Positions 1 through 7,759 of a stretch of 53,918 nucleotides of DNA are shown piece by piece. The first letter of the stretch is position 1; every line of letters starts with the position of its first letter. The notes beneath the pieces are model-generated. The model was not told the origin of the DNA and made no database searches. It saw nothing but the letters and a program-made list of their open reading frames with translations. The stretch comes from Verrucomicrobiaceae bacterium. GTDB lineage: Bacteria > Verrucomicrobiota > Verrucomicrobiia > Verrucomicrobiales > DEV007. The stretch spans positions 1 through 53,918 of the forward strand of contig JAAESJ010000027.1 in NCBI GenBank assembly GCA_024229495.1. The letters are read 5' to 3'. The position numbers and the translations under genes are program-made.

Positions 1-250
1 CACGACTGCCACTCCGGGCTCCGTCACGACTGCCACTCCGGGCTCCGTCACGACTGCCACCCCGGGCTCCGTCACGACTGCCACTCCGGGCTCCGTCACG
101 ACTGCCACCCCGGGCTCCGTCACGACTGCCACTCCGGGCTCCGTCACGACTGCCACTCCGGGCTCCGTCACGACTGCCACCCCGGGCTCCGTCACGACTG
201 CCACCCCGGGCTCCGTCACGACTGCCACCCCGGGCTCCGTCACGACTGCC
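1..250 (-). repeat. 24-bp coding tandem repeat, at least ten copies, encoding SRDGAR(S/G)G
   Basis: Ten full 24-base units start at 1, 25, 49, 73, 97, 121, 145, 169, 193 and 217, with a partial eleventh at 241-250. All ten units are identical except at one base (C or T at unit position 13). Read on the minus strand in the helicase frame, each unit encodes the octapeptide SRDGARSG or SRDGARGG, so the variable base switches one residue between Ser and Gly. The array continues past the window edge, so its total length is unknown. The near identity, including synonymous positions, points to recent expansion or homogenisation by slippage or recombination. Such RGG-like tails usually bind RNA. Confidence 0.95.
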
Positions 251-1456
251 AGTTCGACTACGACTCCTAACCGATCCGTATTTTCGATTGCCGGAAGTGC
301 TTTTCTTACCGGAAAAAGCGATGTCTTCACCCTCAAATCCTTCAATTTCCTTCCGCGTAATTTTCCTGCGCAACAAGGATTCTACTGCGGCAAGTTTCTC
401 TCGTTCAGCCCTGCAAACCAGAGAATGCGCATCCCCTCCCTCGCCCGCTCGCCCAGTGCGACCTATACGGTGAATATAATCCTCTGGCACATCCGGCATT
501 TCGTAGTTCACCACATGGGGAAGTTGCCGTATATCCAAGCCCCGCGACGCAACGTCAGTTGCCACCAAGACGCGCACCGATCCGCGTTTAAAGCGCTCAA
601 GGGCGCGAGTGCGCTGCCCTTGGGACTTGTCGCCGTGAATGGCGGCGGCGTCCGTCCCGTTTTTATTGAGATATTGAGCCAGCTTCTCCGCTCCGTGACG
701 GGTACGACTGAAAACCAACACCTGTTCCCAGTCTCCCTCGCGAATGAGGCGTGAGAGCAACTCCCGTTTGAGCGATCTCTCGACCGGATGCACCACCTGG
801 TTCACCCTTTCAGCTGCTGCGTTGCGATCAGCCACCTCAATACTCATCGGCTGATTCAAAAGTTCACGGGCAAGGACACGGATCTCCTTGGAATAAGTGG
901 CAGAAAACATCAGGTTCTGCCGCTGGGCAGGTAACAGGTCTATGATCTTTCGGATATCAGGCATAAAGCCCATGTCCAGCATGCGATCAGCCTCATCGAG
1001 GACCAGCACCTCGACGCGTGAGAGGTCAATCGTTCTTCCCGAGGCATGATCAAGCAAACGCCCGGGAGTGGCTACCACGATCCCAACGCCACGTCGAAGC
1101 TTGGAAACCTGAGGCGGCATTTTAACCCCACCATAAATAGCGCATGAATAAATTCCTAAGCCCTTGCTGTAGCGAAAAACACTCTCTTCAACCTGTGCCG
1201 CAAGTTCACGGGTTGGAGCCAGGATCAGGGCCCGGGGAGCCTTGCTTTTGCTGCGATTCTGATAAAGAAGCTGTAGGATAGGAAGAGCGAAAGCCGCCGT
1301 TTTTCCGGTGCCGGTTTGTGCTCCTCCCATCACGTCTTTGCCCTCAAGGATGGCAGGGATGGCCTGGGCCTGAATTGGAGTCGGCTCGGTATAGCCTTTT
1401 GCGCCTACCTCCTCCACAAGTTTAGCAATCAGGCCGAGCGATTGAAAAGATGGCAT
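1..1456 (-). CDS. DEAD-box ATP-dependent RNA helicase, RhlE-like, C-terminus cut by window edge
   Basis: This is a cytoplasmic RNA helicase that uses ATP to remodel RNA structure, for example in ribosome assembly or mRNA decay. The reading frame runs from the ATG at 1456 with no stop down to base 1, giving about 485 visible residues. It begins MPSFQSLGL, followed by the Q motif ([10 protein letters not shown]), Walker [13 protein letters not shown] box [10 protein letters not shown], motif III SAT in MFSAT, and motif [10 protein letters not shown]. The core ends near residue 400 and passes into a glycine/arginine-rich tail made of repeats (separate entry). RhlE-type proteins usually carry basic, low-complexity tails, but this one is unusually regular. 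The gene is divergent from the HhH gene at 1580. The family call is secure; the choice of RhlE over other DEAD-box subfamilies rests on the short core and basic tail and is less certain. Confidence 0.93.
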   Translation of the reverse strand, partial: MPSFQSLGLIAKLVEEVGAKGYTEPTPIQAQAIPAILEGKDVMGGAQTGTGKTAAFALPILQLLYQNRSKSKAPRALILAPTRELAAQVEESVFRYSKGLGIYSCAIYGGVKMPPQVSKLRRGVGIVVATPGRLLDHASGRTIDLSRVEVLVLDEADRMLDMGFMPDIRKIIDLLPAQRQNLMFSATYSKEIRVLARELLNQPMSIEVADRNAAAERVNQVVHPVERSLKRELLSRLIREGDWEQVLVFSRTRHGAEKLAQYLNKNGTDAAAIHGDKSQGQRTRALERFKRGSVRVLVATDVASRGLDIRQLPHVVNYEMPDVPEDYIHRIGRTGRAGEGGDAHSLVCRAEREKLAAVESLLRRKITRKEIEGFEGEDIAFSGKKSTSGNRKYGSVRSRSRTGSRDGARGGSRDGARGGSRDGARGGSRDGARSGSRDGARSGSRDGARGGSRDGARSGSRDGARGGSRDGARSGSRDGARSGSR

Positions 1457-1579
1457 CTGGCGCTCCCTCTACGCCAAGAATGCCCTTTGCGATAGCCAAA
1501 TATAGACGGGTCAGTGACAAATTGTGAGAATTAACCAATTTGCCCTTGCTGAAATCCGCTAAGGACATATACTGTTCAT

Positions 1580-2068
1580 ATGAACACATTATCAAGTATC
1601 CACTATATTGCCGCCGTCGCTATCACAGCCATTGTCCTTGGCGGATTCACCCTTAATAGCAACGCTGCTACAAAGAAAACCAACAGTCGTGTCGCTACCA
1701 AGGAACAGGCCACAAAACGGGCGCCCTCAGAAAGTGCGCGCCAAATCGCAGCAAAACAGGCAGCAAACAAACTGACGACAACCCAGAAAACAAAAATGCT
1801 CACCCTGCTTAACGAAGGCGATGCCGGTGAGCTTGAAGCCATTCGCGGCATCGGCAAAAGTCGCGCCACCGCTCTCACCAAAGCCAGGCCCTTCAAATCC
1901 GTTGAACAGCTCGTTAATATCAAGGGTGTTGGCGATGCGATTTACTCTGGCCTGCTTGCCCATGCCAAATCACTGACAATGCGCCGTTCCGCCAAGACTT
2001 CCAATTCCGGTAAGTCTTCATCCCCTTCAGCTGCCAAAATGAAACCCTCCAGATCCAGCAGCGATTAG
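1580..2068 (+). CDS. Secreted helix-hairpin-helix protein, ComEA-like
   Basis: This 162-residue protein has an N-terminal hydrophobic segment (residues 8-25, IAAVAITAIVLGGF) ending in Ala-Ala, which looks like a signal peptide. A Lys/Ala/Gln-rich helical stretch follows. A paired helix-hairpin-helix fold lies at about residues 70-130, with the hairpins IRGIGKSRA and IKGVGDAIY. The tail is a Ser/Lys/Pro-rich low-complexity segment. HhH domains bind DNA backbones without sequence specificity, and ComEA-type proteins do so in the periplasm during natural transformation; that role is inferred from fold and predicted location. No competence genes lie nearby. The opening residues IATLNEGDA-like spacing matches the ComEA pattern in which a helix with an Asn/Glu-rich entry precedes the first hairpin. 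A terminator follows at 2141. Confidence 0.7.
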   Translation: MNTLSSIHYIAAVAITAIVLGGFTLNSNAATKKTNSRVATKEQATKRAPSESARQIAAKQAANKLTTTQKTKMLTLLNEGDAGELEAIRGIGKSRATALTKARPFKSVEQLVNIKGVGDAIYSGLLAHAKSLTMRRSAKTSNSGKSSSPSAAKMKPSRSSSD

Positions 2069-2110
2069 CCTTTGCGTTCAGACTAATTGGCAAACCTCGC
2101 CGGATAGATT

Positions 2111-2138
2111 ACCTCAACCCAATAACCTCAACCCAATA
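2111..2138. repeat. 14-bp perfect tandem duplication
   Basis: The unit acctcaacccaata occurs twice in direct succession between the HhH gene and its terminator. It looks like a replication-slippage duplication. No function is apparent. Confidence 0.85.
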
Positions 2139-2140
2139 TA

Positions 2141-2173
2141 AGCCGTCGTTCCTTTTCAGGGCGGCGGCTTTTT
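2141..2173 (+). terminator. Rho-independent terminator of the HhH gene
   Basis: The arms agccgtcg and cggcggct pair with one G-U, enclose a loop of about a dozen bases, and are followed by a run of five T. The hairpin lies 72 bases after the HhH stop codon and is oriented for the plus strand. Confidence 0.7.
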
Positions 2174-2244
2174 CCCACCTAGGAGAATCGTGCGCTCAAT
2201 ACCAAACTGCGCCAAAGCGGTTGATCCGGAAATGAAAACGCCGC

Positions 2245-3537
2245 TTACTCGGCATTCATCAAGTCTTCAATTTCCTCCGACTCAACGGGAATAGTGGCCA
2301 TAAGGTCTATATTGCCATCCTTGCCAATCAAATAATTGTTCTCAAGCCGGCACCCCAAATTTTCCTCCCGGATATAGATTCCCGGTTCAATTGTAAACAC
2401 CATGCCTTCCTCAACCGCCCGCCACGTATCCCCAAGGTCATGCACATCGAGCCCAAGATGATGGCTGGTGCCGTGCATAAAATACTTCTTGTAAGCAGGC
2501 TTATCCGGATCCTGATCCTCAATATCTTTCTTGGTTATCAGTTCAAGACCAAGAAGTTCTGACTCGATCAACTTGCCAACCTCTTCCTGATAATCCTTAA
2601 GGATTACGCCGGGGCGCAACATATCGCTACAGGCTCGCATGGTTCGCAACACGGCATTGTAAACCGCTCGCTGCCGATCACTGAAGCGACCGTTCACCGG
2701 CACTGTGCGGGTTAAGTCAGAATTATAATTTGCGTAACGAGCCGCGACATCCATCAACAACATCTCGCCATCCTCGCAAATCCCGTCGTTTTCGAGGTAG
2801 TGCAACACACAAGCGTTGGCGCCCGAGCCAATAATCGGGTCATAGGCAAAACCGTCCGATCCGTGCCGCAAATATTCATGAATGAGCTCCGCTTCAACCT
2901 CATATTCCCTGACTCCCGGCTTGATGAACCCCAAAACTCGGCGAAATCCCGACTCGGTAATCGCACAAGCCTTGCTGATAAGGTCGACCTCAGCCCCGCT
3001 TTTAATAGCTCGGAGTTCTGCCATTAGTGGCGCGAGCCTTTTAAACTCATGCAGGGGATAATTCCGCTGCATCTCACGAATAAAGCGAAGATCACGTGTC
3101 TCTACCCGGTCTGTCGCCCGGGCATGCTCATTGGAATTAAGAAATACGTGATCGGCCTGAGTCATCAACATGCGGAGAACCCCCGGAAATGCATCAAGCC
3201 AATGGACATTTTCGACTCCGGAAGTCTCCTGCGCTGACTGCTTGGTATGCTTTGCGCCTTCCCAAATGGCAATCAGGTCTGACGTCTCCTTGGTGAAGAT
3301 CATTTCACGCTGCTTCTCATCGGGAGCATCAGGGAAAATCACCAGCACCGTCTCCTCCTGGTGTATACCAGAGAGATAAAAGATATCCGAATTCTGGCGC
3401 AGCAACATCGTGCCATCGGCATTGGTCGGCAGGATGTCATTGGAATTGAATACAGCGAGTGATTTCGGGGGCAGCAAGGCACGGAGCCGTTCCCTGTTTC
3501 CCGCGAAGAGTTCTGGATCAATTGTCTGGTAACGCAT
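2245..3537 (-). CDS. pepP: Xaa-Pro aminopeptidase (M24B metallopeptidase)
   Basis: The enzyme removes the N-terminal residue from peptides with proline in second position, using two divalent metal ions in a 'pita-bread' fold; it is cytoplasmic. The 430-residue length is close to that of E. coli PepP (about 441). An aminopeptidase-P N-terminal domain covers roughly residues 1-150 (FYLSGIHQEETVLVIFPDAP). The catalytic domain holds the expected metal ligands: two Asp in MDVAARYANYNSDLTRT (about residues 260-271), His in HGTSHHLGLDVHD (about 354), Glu in FTIEPGIYI (about 383) and Glu in CRLENNYLI (about 404). The start at 3537 gives a complete N-terminal domain. The gene is transcribed away from the nsrR-like gene at 3700, with 162 bases between the two starts. 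Confidence 0.95.
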   Translation of the reverse strand: MRYQTIDPELFAGNRERLRALLPPKSLAVFNSNDILPTNADGTMLLRQNSDIFYLSGIHQEETVLVIFPDAPDEKQREMIFTKETSDLIAIWEGAKHTKQSAQETSGVENVHWLDAFPGVLRMLMTQADHVFLNSNEHARATDRVETRDLRFIREMQRNYPLHEFKRLAPLMAELRAIKSGAEVDLISKACAITESGFRRVLGFIKPGVREYEVEAELIHEYLRHGSDGFAYDPIIGSGANACVLHYLENDGICEDGEMLLMDVAARYANYNSDLTRTVPVNGRFSDRQRAVYNAVLRTMRACSDMLRPGVILKDYQEEVGKLIESELLGLELITKKDIEDQDPDKPAYKKYFMHGTSHHLGLDVHDLGDTWRAVEEGMVFTIEPGIYIREENLGCRLENNYLIGKDGNIDLMATIPVESEEIEDLMNAE

Positions 3538-3651
3538 TTGGCCTCCCTTGATACTTTAAAGTCGGCTCAGCGTCGAGTGCTGAAACCCATTCCAGGTTGA
3601 ATTTTTCTTATTCAGTAAAATGGAAACTTCCCACCAATATTCACAGGAAGC

Positions 3652-3679
3652 TTCAAATATCGTGAGATTGGAATATAAT
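3652..3679 (+). promoter_or_regulatory. Sigma-70-type promoter of the nsrR-like operon
   Basis: A perfect TATAAT lies at 3674-3679. Sixteen bases upstream is TTCAAA (3652-3657), which matches TTGACA at four of six positions. Transcription would begin near 3686, leaving only about 14 bases before the ATG at 3700. The message would therefore have a very short leader, and no Shine-Dalgarno sequence is visible. Confidence 0.6.
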
Positions 3680-3701
3680 ATGTAGTTATAATACATATTA
3701 T
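3675..3701 (+). promoter_or_regulatory. NsrR-like operator: 10-bp perfect inverted repeat over the -10 box and start codon
   Basis: The arms ataatatgta (3675-3684) and tacatattat (3692-3701) are exact reverse complements separated by seven bases. The inner 17 bases (3680-3696) match the NsrR-type consensus as I remember it (ATGYATTTTAAATRCAT) at about 14 of 17 positions. The palindrome overlaps the last bases of the TATAAT box, the predicted start of transcription and the first two bases of the ATG, which is a position for strong autorepression. The palindrome is seen directly; its assignment to NsrR is inferred. Confidence 0.65.
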
Positions 3702-4140
3702 GGAGCTCAGCCTTTTCACAGATTACTCATTGCGGGTGCTTATCCGGGCAGCAGCCTGTAAAGAAGGGGAGCGAACTTCAGCCAGGGAAATAGCACAAAC
3801 TTTTGCAATTTCCTATAATCACGTGGTGAAAGTCACTCACCACCTGGCAAAGCTGGGCTATTTGGACACCGCCCGGGGAAGAAATGGAGGAGTTGCTCTT
3901 TCGCGGCCGGCCTCTCAAATAGGTATTGGCGAAATCGTCCGCAAAACCGAAAATTTCGCGCTCGTCGAGTGTTTCAAGACGAGCGGAAACGCCTGCTGTA
4001 TTAGCCCTGCCTGCAAACTTAAGCGAATCTTTGCTGAAGCTAGGGACGCTTTCCTCAATTGTCTTGACCGTTATTCTCTGGATGAAATTACCAGTTCTCA
4101 GGCAACCCTCACTTTGCTATTGAGCGCATCCCGAAATTGA
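3700..4140 (+). CDS. nsrR: Rrf2-family transcriptional regulator, NsrR-like
   Basis: NsrR represses nitric-oxide defence genes and releases DNA when NO attacks its iron-sulfur cluster. This 146-residue protein starts with the Rrf2 pattern MELSLFTDYSLRVLI. It has a winged helix-turn-helix with wing GRNGGVALSRP at residues 60-70, and the NsrR-type cysteine region ECFKTSGNACCISPACKLK. The cluster ligands are probably Cys91, Cys99 or Cys100, and Cys105; the doubled Cys99-Cys100 is unusual. The stop codon is six bases before the ATG of the following haem-protein gene, so the two are surely co-transcribed. A palindromic operator covers its own promoter. IscR is less likely because no isc or suf genes are present and the Val-Glu-Cys-Phe context is typical of NsrR. 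Confidence 0.85.
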   Translation: MELSLFTDYSLRVLIRAAACKEGERTSAREIAQTFAISYNHVVKVTHHLAKLGYLDTARGRNGGVALSRPASQIGIGEIVRKTENFALVECFKTSGNACCISPACKLKRIFAEARDAFLNCLDRYSLDEITSSQATLTLLLSASRN

Positions 4141-4145
4141 ATGTT

Positions 4146-5468
4146 ATGAGCAGCTTCAACACCGCGTGGATTTATCGGCTTATGATATGGCCTGCATGGG
4201 TCATGCTCTTTGTCACTTGGGCAAATGCGGATTTTCTCTTCTACGAGGAAGCTCCAATTAACTACTCAGACACCAAGCCCAAGGACCCAATTTCAAAATT
4301 GGTCATTCCTTACGAACAAGGAAAACTCGATCTCGACAAGACCAGCGAGAAAGCCTTCCTGCGCAGCCTGCTTGAAATGCTTAACGTTCCTCTGGAATCA
4401 CAAGCGCTGGTATTCTCGCGTACCAGCGCCCAGAATGACAGGATCCGCCCTCAGCATCCGCGGGCAATCTATTTCTCTGAAAATTTTTATGTGGGGTGGG
4501 TGCGGGGAGGAGCTATTGAGATAGCGTCCATGGATCCGGATCTCGGCCCTATCTTTTACCGAATGGAAACCCCCTTCGGGCGTGATTCCAAGCCCCGCAT
4601 TATACGTGACAACCAATGCCTCAATTGCCATGGAAGTTCACGCACTGATGGCTACCCGGGCATGGTTGTTCGTTCGGTTTATCCCAATTCAATCGGTTTC
4701 CCAATTTTTGGCGCCGGAACACGACGCACTGATCACTCAAGTCCGCTTAATGAGCGCTGGGGTGGATGGTTTGTTACCGGAGAAAGTGCCGGCAAGCGAC
4801 ATCAGGGAAATATCTATTATCAAGAGGGGGAGCCTGGAGAAGCCATCCCGGTAATGGATTTCGGCGCAAATCTAAAAACCCTCGACAAGGCCTTTGATAC
4901 CTCAGAATACCTTTCATCAAAAAGTGATATTGTCAGCTTGATGGTGCTTGAGCACCAGATAATGGCACACAATGCGATCATCAGGGCACATCTTAACACC
5001 AGGCGCTGGCTGTATATTGACCATAATGTCGGCAAGCACATTGGCAGGGCTGAGGGTGAAATTGGAGAGTCCACGCTCAAATATATCGACAGGGCCGCCA
5101 ATGACTTACTACGCGTCTTTCTCTTAGCCGATGAGGCAAATCTCGAAATCTGGGGCGTGGAGGGTGGTGAAGCTTTCCAGAAATCCTTTGCCGGAAAAGC
5201 ACGGCGAAATGCCGAAGGGCACTCGTTGCGTGATCTGCAATTGCTTTCCCGCCTCTTCAAAAACCGCCTTAGTTACATGATTTATTCCTCCTCCTTCGAA
5301 CATCTTCATCCGGTAATGAAGCAAGTGTTCTACAAGAAGTTATGGCAGTCTCTGCACGGGAAGGGTGAACCCAAAATTATCGGGCACCTCGGCGATAAGG
5401 AATGTTCGCGCATCCTGAGCATCCTATTGGCAACAAAAAAAGACCTGCCCGCCTACTGGAAGGGATAA
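4146..5468 (+). CDS. Secreted single-haem c protein of unknown function, in the nsrR operon
   Basis: This 440-residue protein has a signal peptide (MIWPAWVMLFVTWANA, ending near residue 28) and one haem c attachment motif, CLNCH, at Cys158-Cys161-His162. The region after it (RSVYPNSIGFPIFGAG, WGGWFVTGE) and the later MVLEHQIMAHN segment with two His are the most distinctive parts. I recall similar uncharacterised proteins in planctomycete and verrucomicrobial genomes but know no assigned function. I prefer the ATG at 4146; a TTG at 4137 would overlap the nsrR stop. The coupling to an NsrR-like regulator suggests a periplasmic role in sensing, binding or removing nitric oxide or another reactive nitrogen species. 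That is inference. The C-terminal half is mostly helical and has no recognised domain. Confidence 0.75.
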   Translation: MSSFNTAWIYRLMIWPAWVMLFVTWANADFLFYEEAPINYSDTKPKDPISKLVIPYEQGKLDLDKTSEKAFLRSLLEMLNVPLESQALVFSRTSAQNDRIRPQHPRAIYFSENFYVGWVRGGAIEIASMDPDLGPIFYRMETPFGRDSKPRIIRDNQCLNCHGSSRTDGYPGMVVRSVYPNSIGFPIFGAGTRRTDHSSPLNERWGGWFVTGESAGKRHQGNIYYQEGEPGEAIPVMDFGANLKTLDKAFDTSEYLSSKSDIVSLMVLEHQIMAHNAIIRAHLNTRRWLYIDHNVGKHIGRAEGEIGESTLKYIDRAANDLLRVFLLADEANLEIWGVEGGEAFQKSFAGKARRNAEGHSLRDLQLLSRLFKNRLSYMIYSSSFEHLHPVMKQVFYKKLWQSLHGKGEPKIIGHLGDKECSRILSILLATKKDLPAYWKG

Positions 5469-5517
5469 ATTAAATCTGTTGCTAAATACCCTGCTGTGAG
5501 GACTTTTCCACCTTCTA

Positions 5518-6723
5518 ATGTCCCGCATATACCACCTTATCGCATTGCTCTTCCTCGCCGGCACGGCTCATGCCGATCTCCAGGCTGACATCAGGACAAA
5601 AGTAACAGCTGCGCGTGCAATCCTGGATACGTGGCACGCAAACAAGGCACAGCGGGTAAATCGACAACTGCACATCGTCTACTGGACACCTTCCGATCGT
5701 GAACCTGCTACCGACTATCGCCAGCGCCTGTCTCGCATCCTGTTGCATATTCGCAAATTCTATGCCGACGAAATGGAGCGAATCGGCTTCGGCCGGCGCA
5801 CCATCAACCTGCAACAGGAAAATGACAACTTGGTCAAAATACACCTCGTGAAGGGGGCGGGTCCCTACGCCAAATACAACGTCAAAAGCGGTCATAAAAT
5901 TCGGCAGGAATGCCTGCCCACACTCCACAAGGCAGGCATTGATGCCGCCCGCGAAACCATTGTTATTTTCTGCAACCTTGGGGAATGGAATGAAAAGACA
6001 CGAACGATGCGGCACCGGAGCCCGTATTACGCAGGTGGCTCCCATCGCTCAGGAACCGCATGGCAACTTGATGAGCCAATTCTTGATACCAGAAATCTCA
6101 CGGTGAAAACCATGATGCGGGATGGTCAATATGGCCGGATCTCGATGGGAAAGCATAATACGATTTTTATCGGAGGTATCGCCCATGAACTCGGTCACGC
6201 ACTGTCATTACCACACAACAGGGAACGCCCCGACGAGCGTGCCGCTTTCGGCACCGCACTAATGGGAAGCGGCAACCGCACCTACGGAGATGAATTGCGT
6301 GGCGAGGGCAAAGGCTCCTTTCTAACGCTGGCACACGCCATGCGTCTCGCCTCGCACCCGCAATTCTCTGGTTCGGTCAAGGGTTTATCATTACCTGCGA
6401 GGGTAAACTTCAGTGACTTTAAGATCACGAAAACCCCCGGAGGCTTCCACTGCAGTGGTCTGGTAAACTCGAAAATCCCGGTATATGCACTTATCGCCTA
6501 TGCCGACCCGGAAGGCGGCAGCGACTATGATGCAACAACCGTAACAGCTGTCCCGGATAACAAAGGCAGGTTCCTGCTAAAGTGCACCACTCATGCCCCC
6601 GGAAAAAAAGCCCAACTTAGGGTAATTGCCTGCCATGTTAATGGGGCAACATCCAGAAAAACCCTCAGCTACTCTGTGGCGGATGATGGGTCCGTTGATA
6701 TCAGTGGCACCAAAGTCCAATGA
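5518..6723 (+). CDS. Secreted zinc metalloprotease-like protein (zincin)
   Basis: This 401-residue protein has a signal peptide, MSRIYHLIALLFLAGTAHA, ending at about residue 19. The zinc site HELGHALSLPHN places His223, Glu224, His227 and His233 in an HExxHxxxxxH arrangement. Metzincins have Gly at the eighth position; here it is Ser. A possible Met-turn follows in TALMGSGN, about 20 residues later, as expected for the clan. The C-terminal 110 residues (from about SLPARVNFSDF) look like a beta-sandwich accessory domain. The gene lies 49 bases after the haem-protein gene on the same strand and may belong to its operon. The substrate is unknown. The protease class is well supported; peptidase activity is not proven. 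Confidence 0.75.
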   Translation: MSRIYHLIALLFLAGTAHADLQADIRTKVTAARAILDTWHANKAQRVNRQLHIVYWTPSDREPATDYRQRLSRILLHIRKFYADEMERIGFGRRTINLQQENDNLVKIHLVKGAGPYAKYNVKSGHKIRQECLPTLHKAGIDAARETIVIFCNLGEWNEKTRTMRHRSPYYAGGSHRSGTAWQLDEPILDTRNLTVKTMMRDGQYGRISMGKHNTIFIGGIAHELGHALSLPHNRERPDERAAFGTALMGSGNRTYGDELRGEGKGSFLTLAHAMRLASHPQFSGSVKGLSLPARVNFSDFKITKTPGGFHCSGLVNSKIPVYALIAYADPEGGSDYDATTVTAVPDNKGRFLLKCTTHAPGKKAQLRVIACHVNGATSRKTLSYSVADDGSVDISGTKVQ

Positions 6724-6776
6724 TGGCATTCGCCACGGCAAAACCGAAGCGTATCGGCCTTGGTTAAATTCCTATG

Positions 6777-7724
6777 TCACCTCCTCAGGCAAGCCTGCAT
6801 TAATCCCCGCAGGTAACCTGCAGCAAAAAGCCGGCCTTTCATCTCGTAGCCCGGCGTGGCATTACTCTCACCAATCATTGAAGGCGCATGATCGGGCCTG
6901 ATTGTTCCACGGTAGTCAATATCATGCAGCGCTCGCATGAGTGCGGGTAAATCGCTTTCTCCATTATCAGGCCAGGTCTCCTGAAAATTGTCGGCGGCAC
7001 CCCGTGTGTTACGTAAGTGGACAAAATGAATGTTCCCGGCAAGCCGGCGAATGCCTTCGACCAGGTCCTCACCCACAGGGCCAAGTGAGCCGGAACAAAA
7101 GCAAATGCCATTGCTTGGGCTCGGCGCAAGGCGGGTAACCCGCTCCAGAGCATCAATACTGCAGAGAATTTGATCCTGCCCCCATAGATTCTTTAACGGC
7201 GGATCATCCGGATGAATAGCCAGCTTAATGCCCGCATCTTCAGCAACCGGCAATATTTCATCAAGGAACGCCTCCAGATTCTCCCAAAGCCGAGACGCGG
7301 CTGTTGCTTTCTGCGGCGGACCGTCCGCATCGGTAACATTCCCGCAATCGGCTTCAACACTAAAGGCCGTGCTGTATGATCCTCCACGCTCAGGATTCAT
7401 CCTTGTGGTGCGGCACCAGTCCTCGCTGGGCATCCAGTTATAACAGAGCACTTCAAGGCCTGCCTCTGCCATGTCACACAAAAGGCACTTGATCATTTTG
7501 ACCTGTTCATCCCGACCCGAAAGGCCATGTACGATCTGGTCATGCGGCAACTTCCGCTCAATGTGGGTCAATTTCATGCCATGTTTCTCAACCTCACCCT
7601 TCACCTTCACCAAGGGCTCCCGCCCGGGTCCGGGATAAACGGCGACAATTTCCTCAACACCAGCCTGTGCGGCGAGTTGCAAATTCTCACCGGTGAAGGG
7701 CGTGACAATCATAGACAGACGCAT
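6777..7724 (-). CDS. uxuA: Mannonate dehydratase
   Basis: UxuA converts D-mannonate to 2-keto-3-deoxygluconate in hexuronate catabolism, in the cytoplasm and with a divalent metal. The 315-residue protein is a TIM barrel of the xylose-isomerase-like class. It carries the family signature CYNWMPSEDWCRT at about residues 93-105, the HPDDPP metal-binding segment near residue 173, and FCSGSLG plus HLRN in the C-terminal half. It is shorter than E. coli UxuA (about 394 residues), as I recall for homologues in this part of the tree. The start codon at 7724 is only 35 bases from the divergent sulfatase start. Pairing with a sulfatase fits degradation of uronic-acid-containing sulfated polysaccharides. 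Confidence 0.85.
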   Translation of the reverse strand: MRLSMIVTPFTGENLQLAAQAGVEEIVAVYPGPGREPLVKVKGEVEKHGMKLTHIERKLPHDQIVHGLSGRDEQVKMIKCLLCDMAEAGLEVLCYNWMPSEDWCRTTRMNPERGGSYSTAFSVEADCGNVTDADGPPQKATAASRLWENLEAFLDEILPVAEDAGIKLAIHPDDPPLKNLWGQDQILCSIDALERVTRLAPSPSNGICFCSGSLGPVGEDLVEGIRRLAGNIHFVHLRNTRGAADNFQETWPDNGESDLPALMRALHDIDYRGTIRPDHAPSMIGESNATPGYEMKGRLFAAGYLRGLMQACLRR

Positions 7725-7759
7725 GATGTATGACTTACCTTGATAACAAATTCAGGACA

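Noticed and set aside
1-250. CRISPR-like array
   Set aside because: The units are contiguous with no spacers, have a period of 24 bases (eight codons) and lie in the helicase reading frame.
5515-6045. Minus-strand open frame of 176 codons
   Set aside because: It is antisense to the signal-peptide-bearing metalloprotease and shows no domain.
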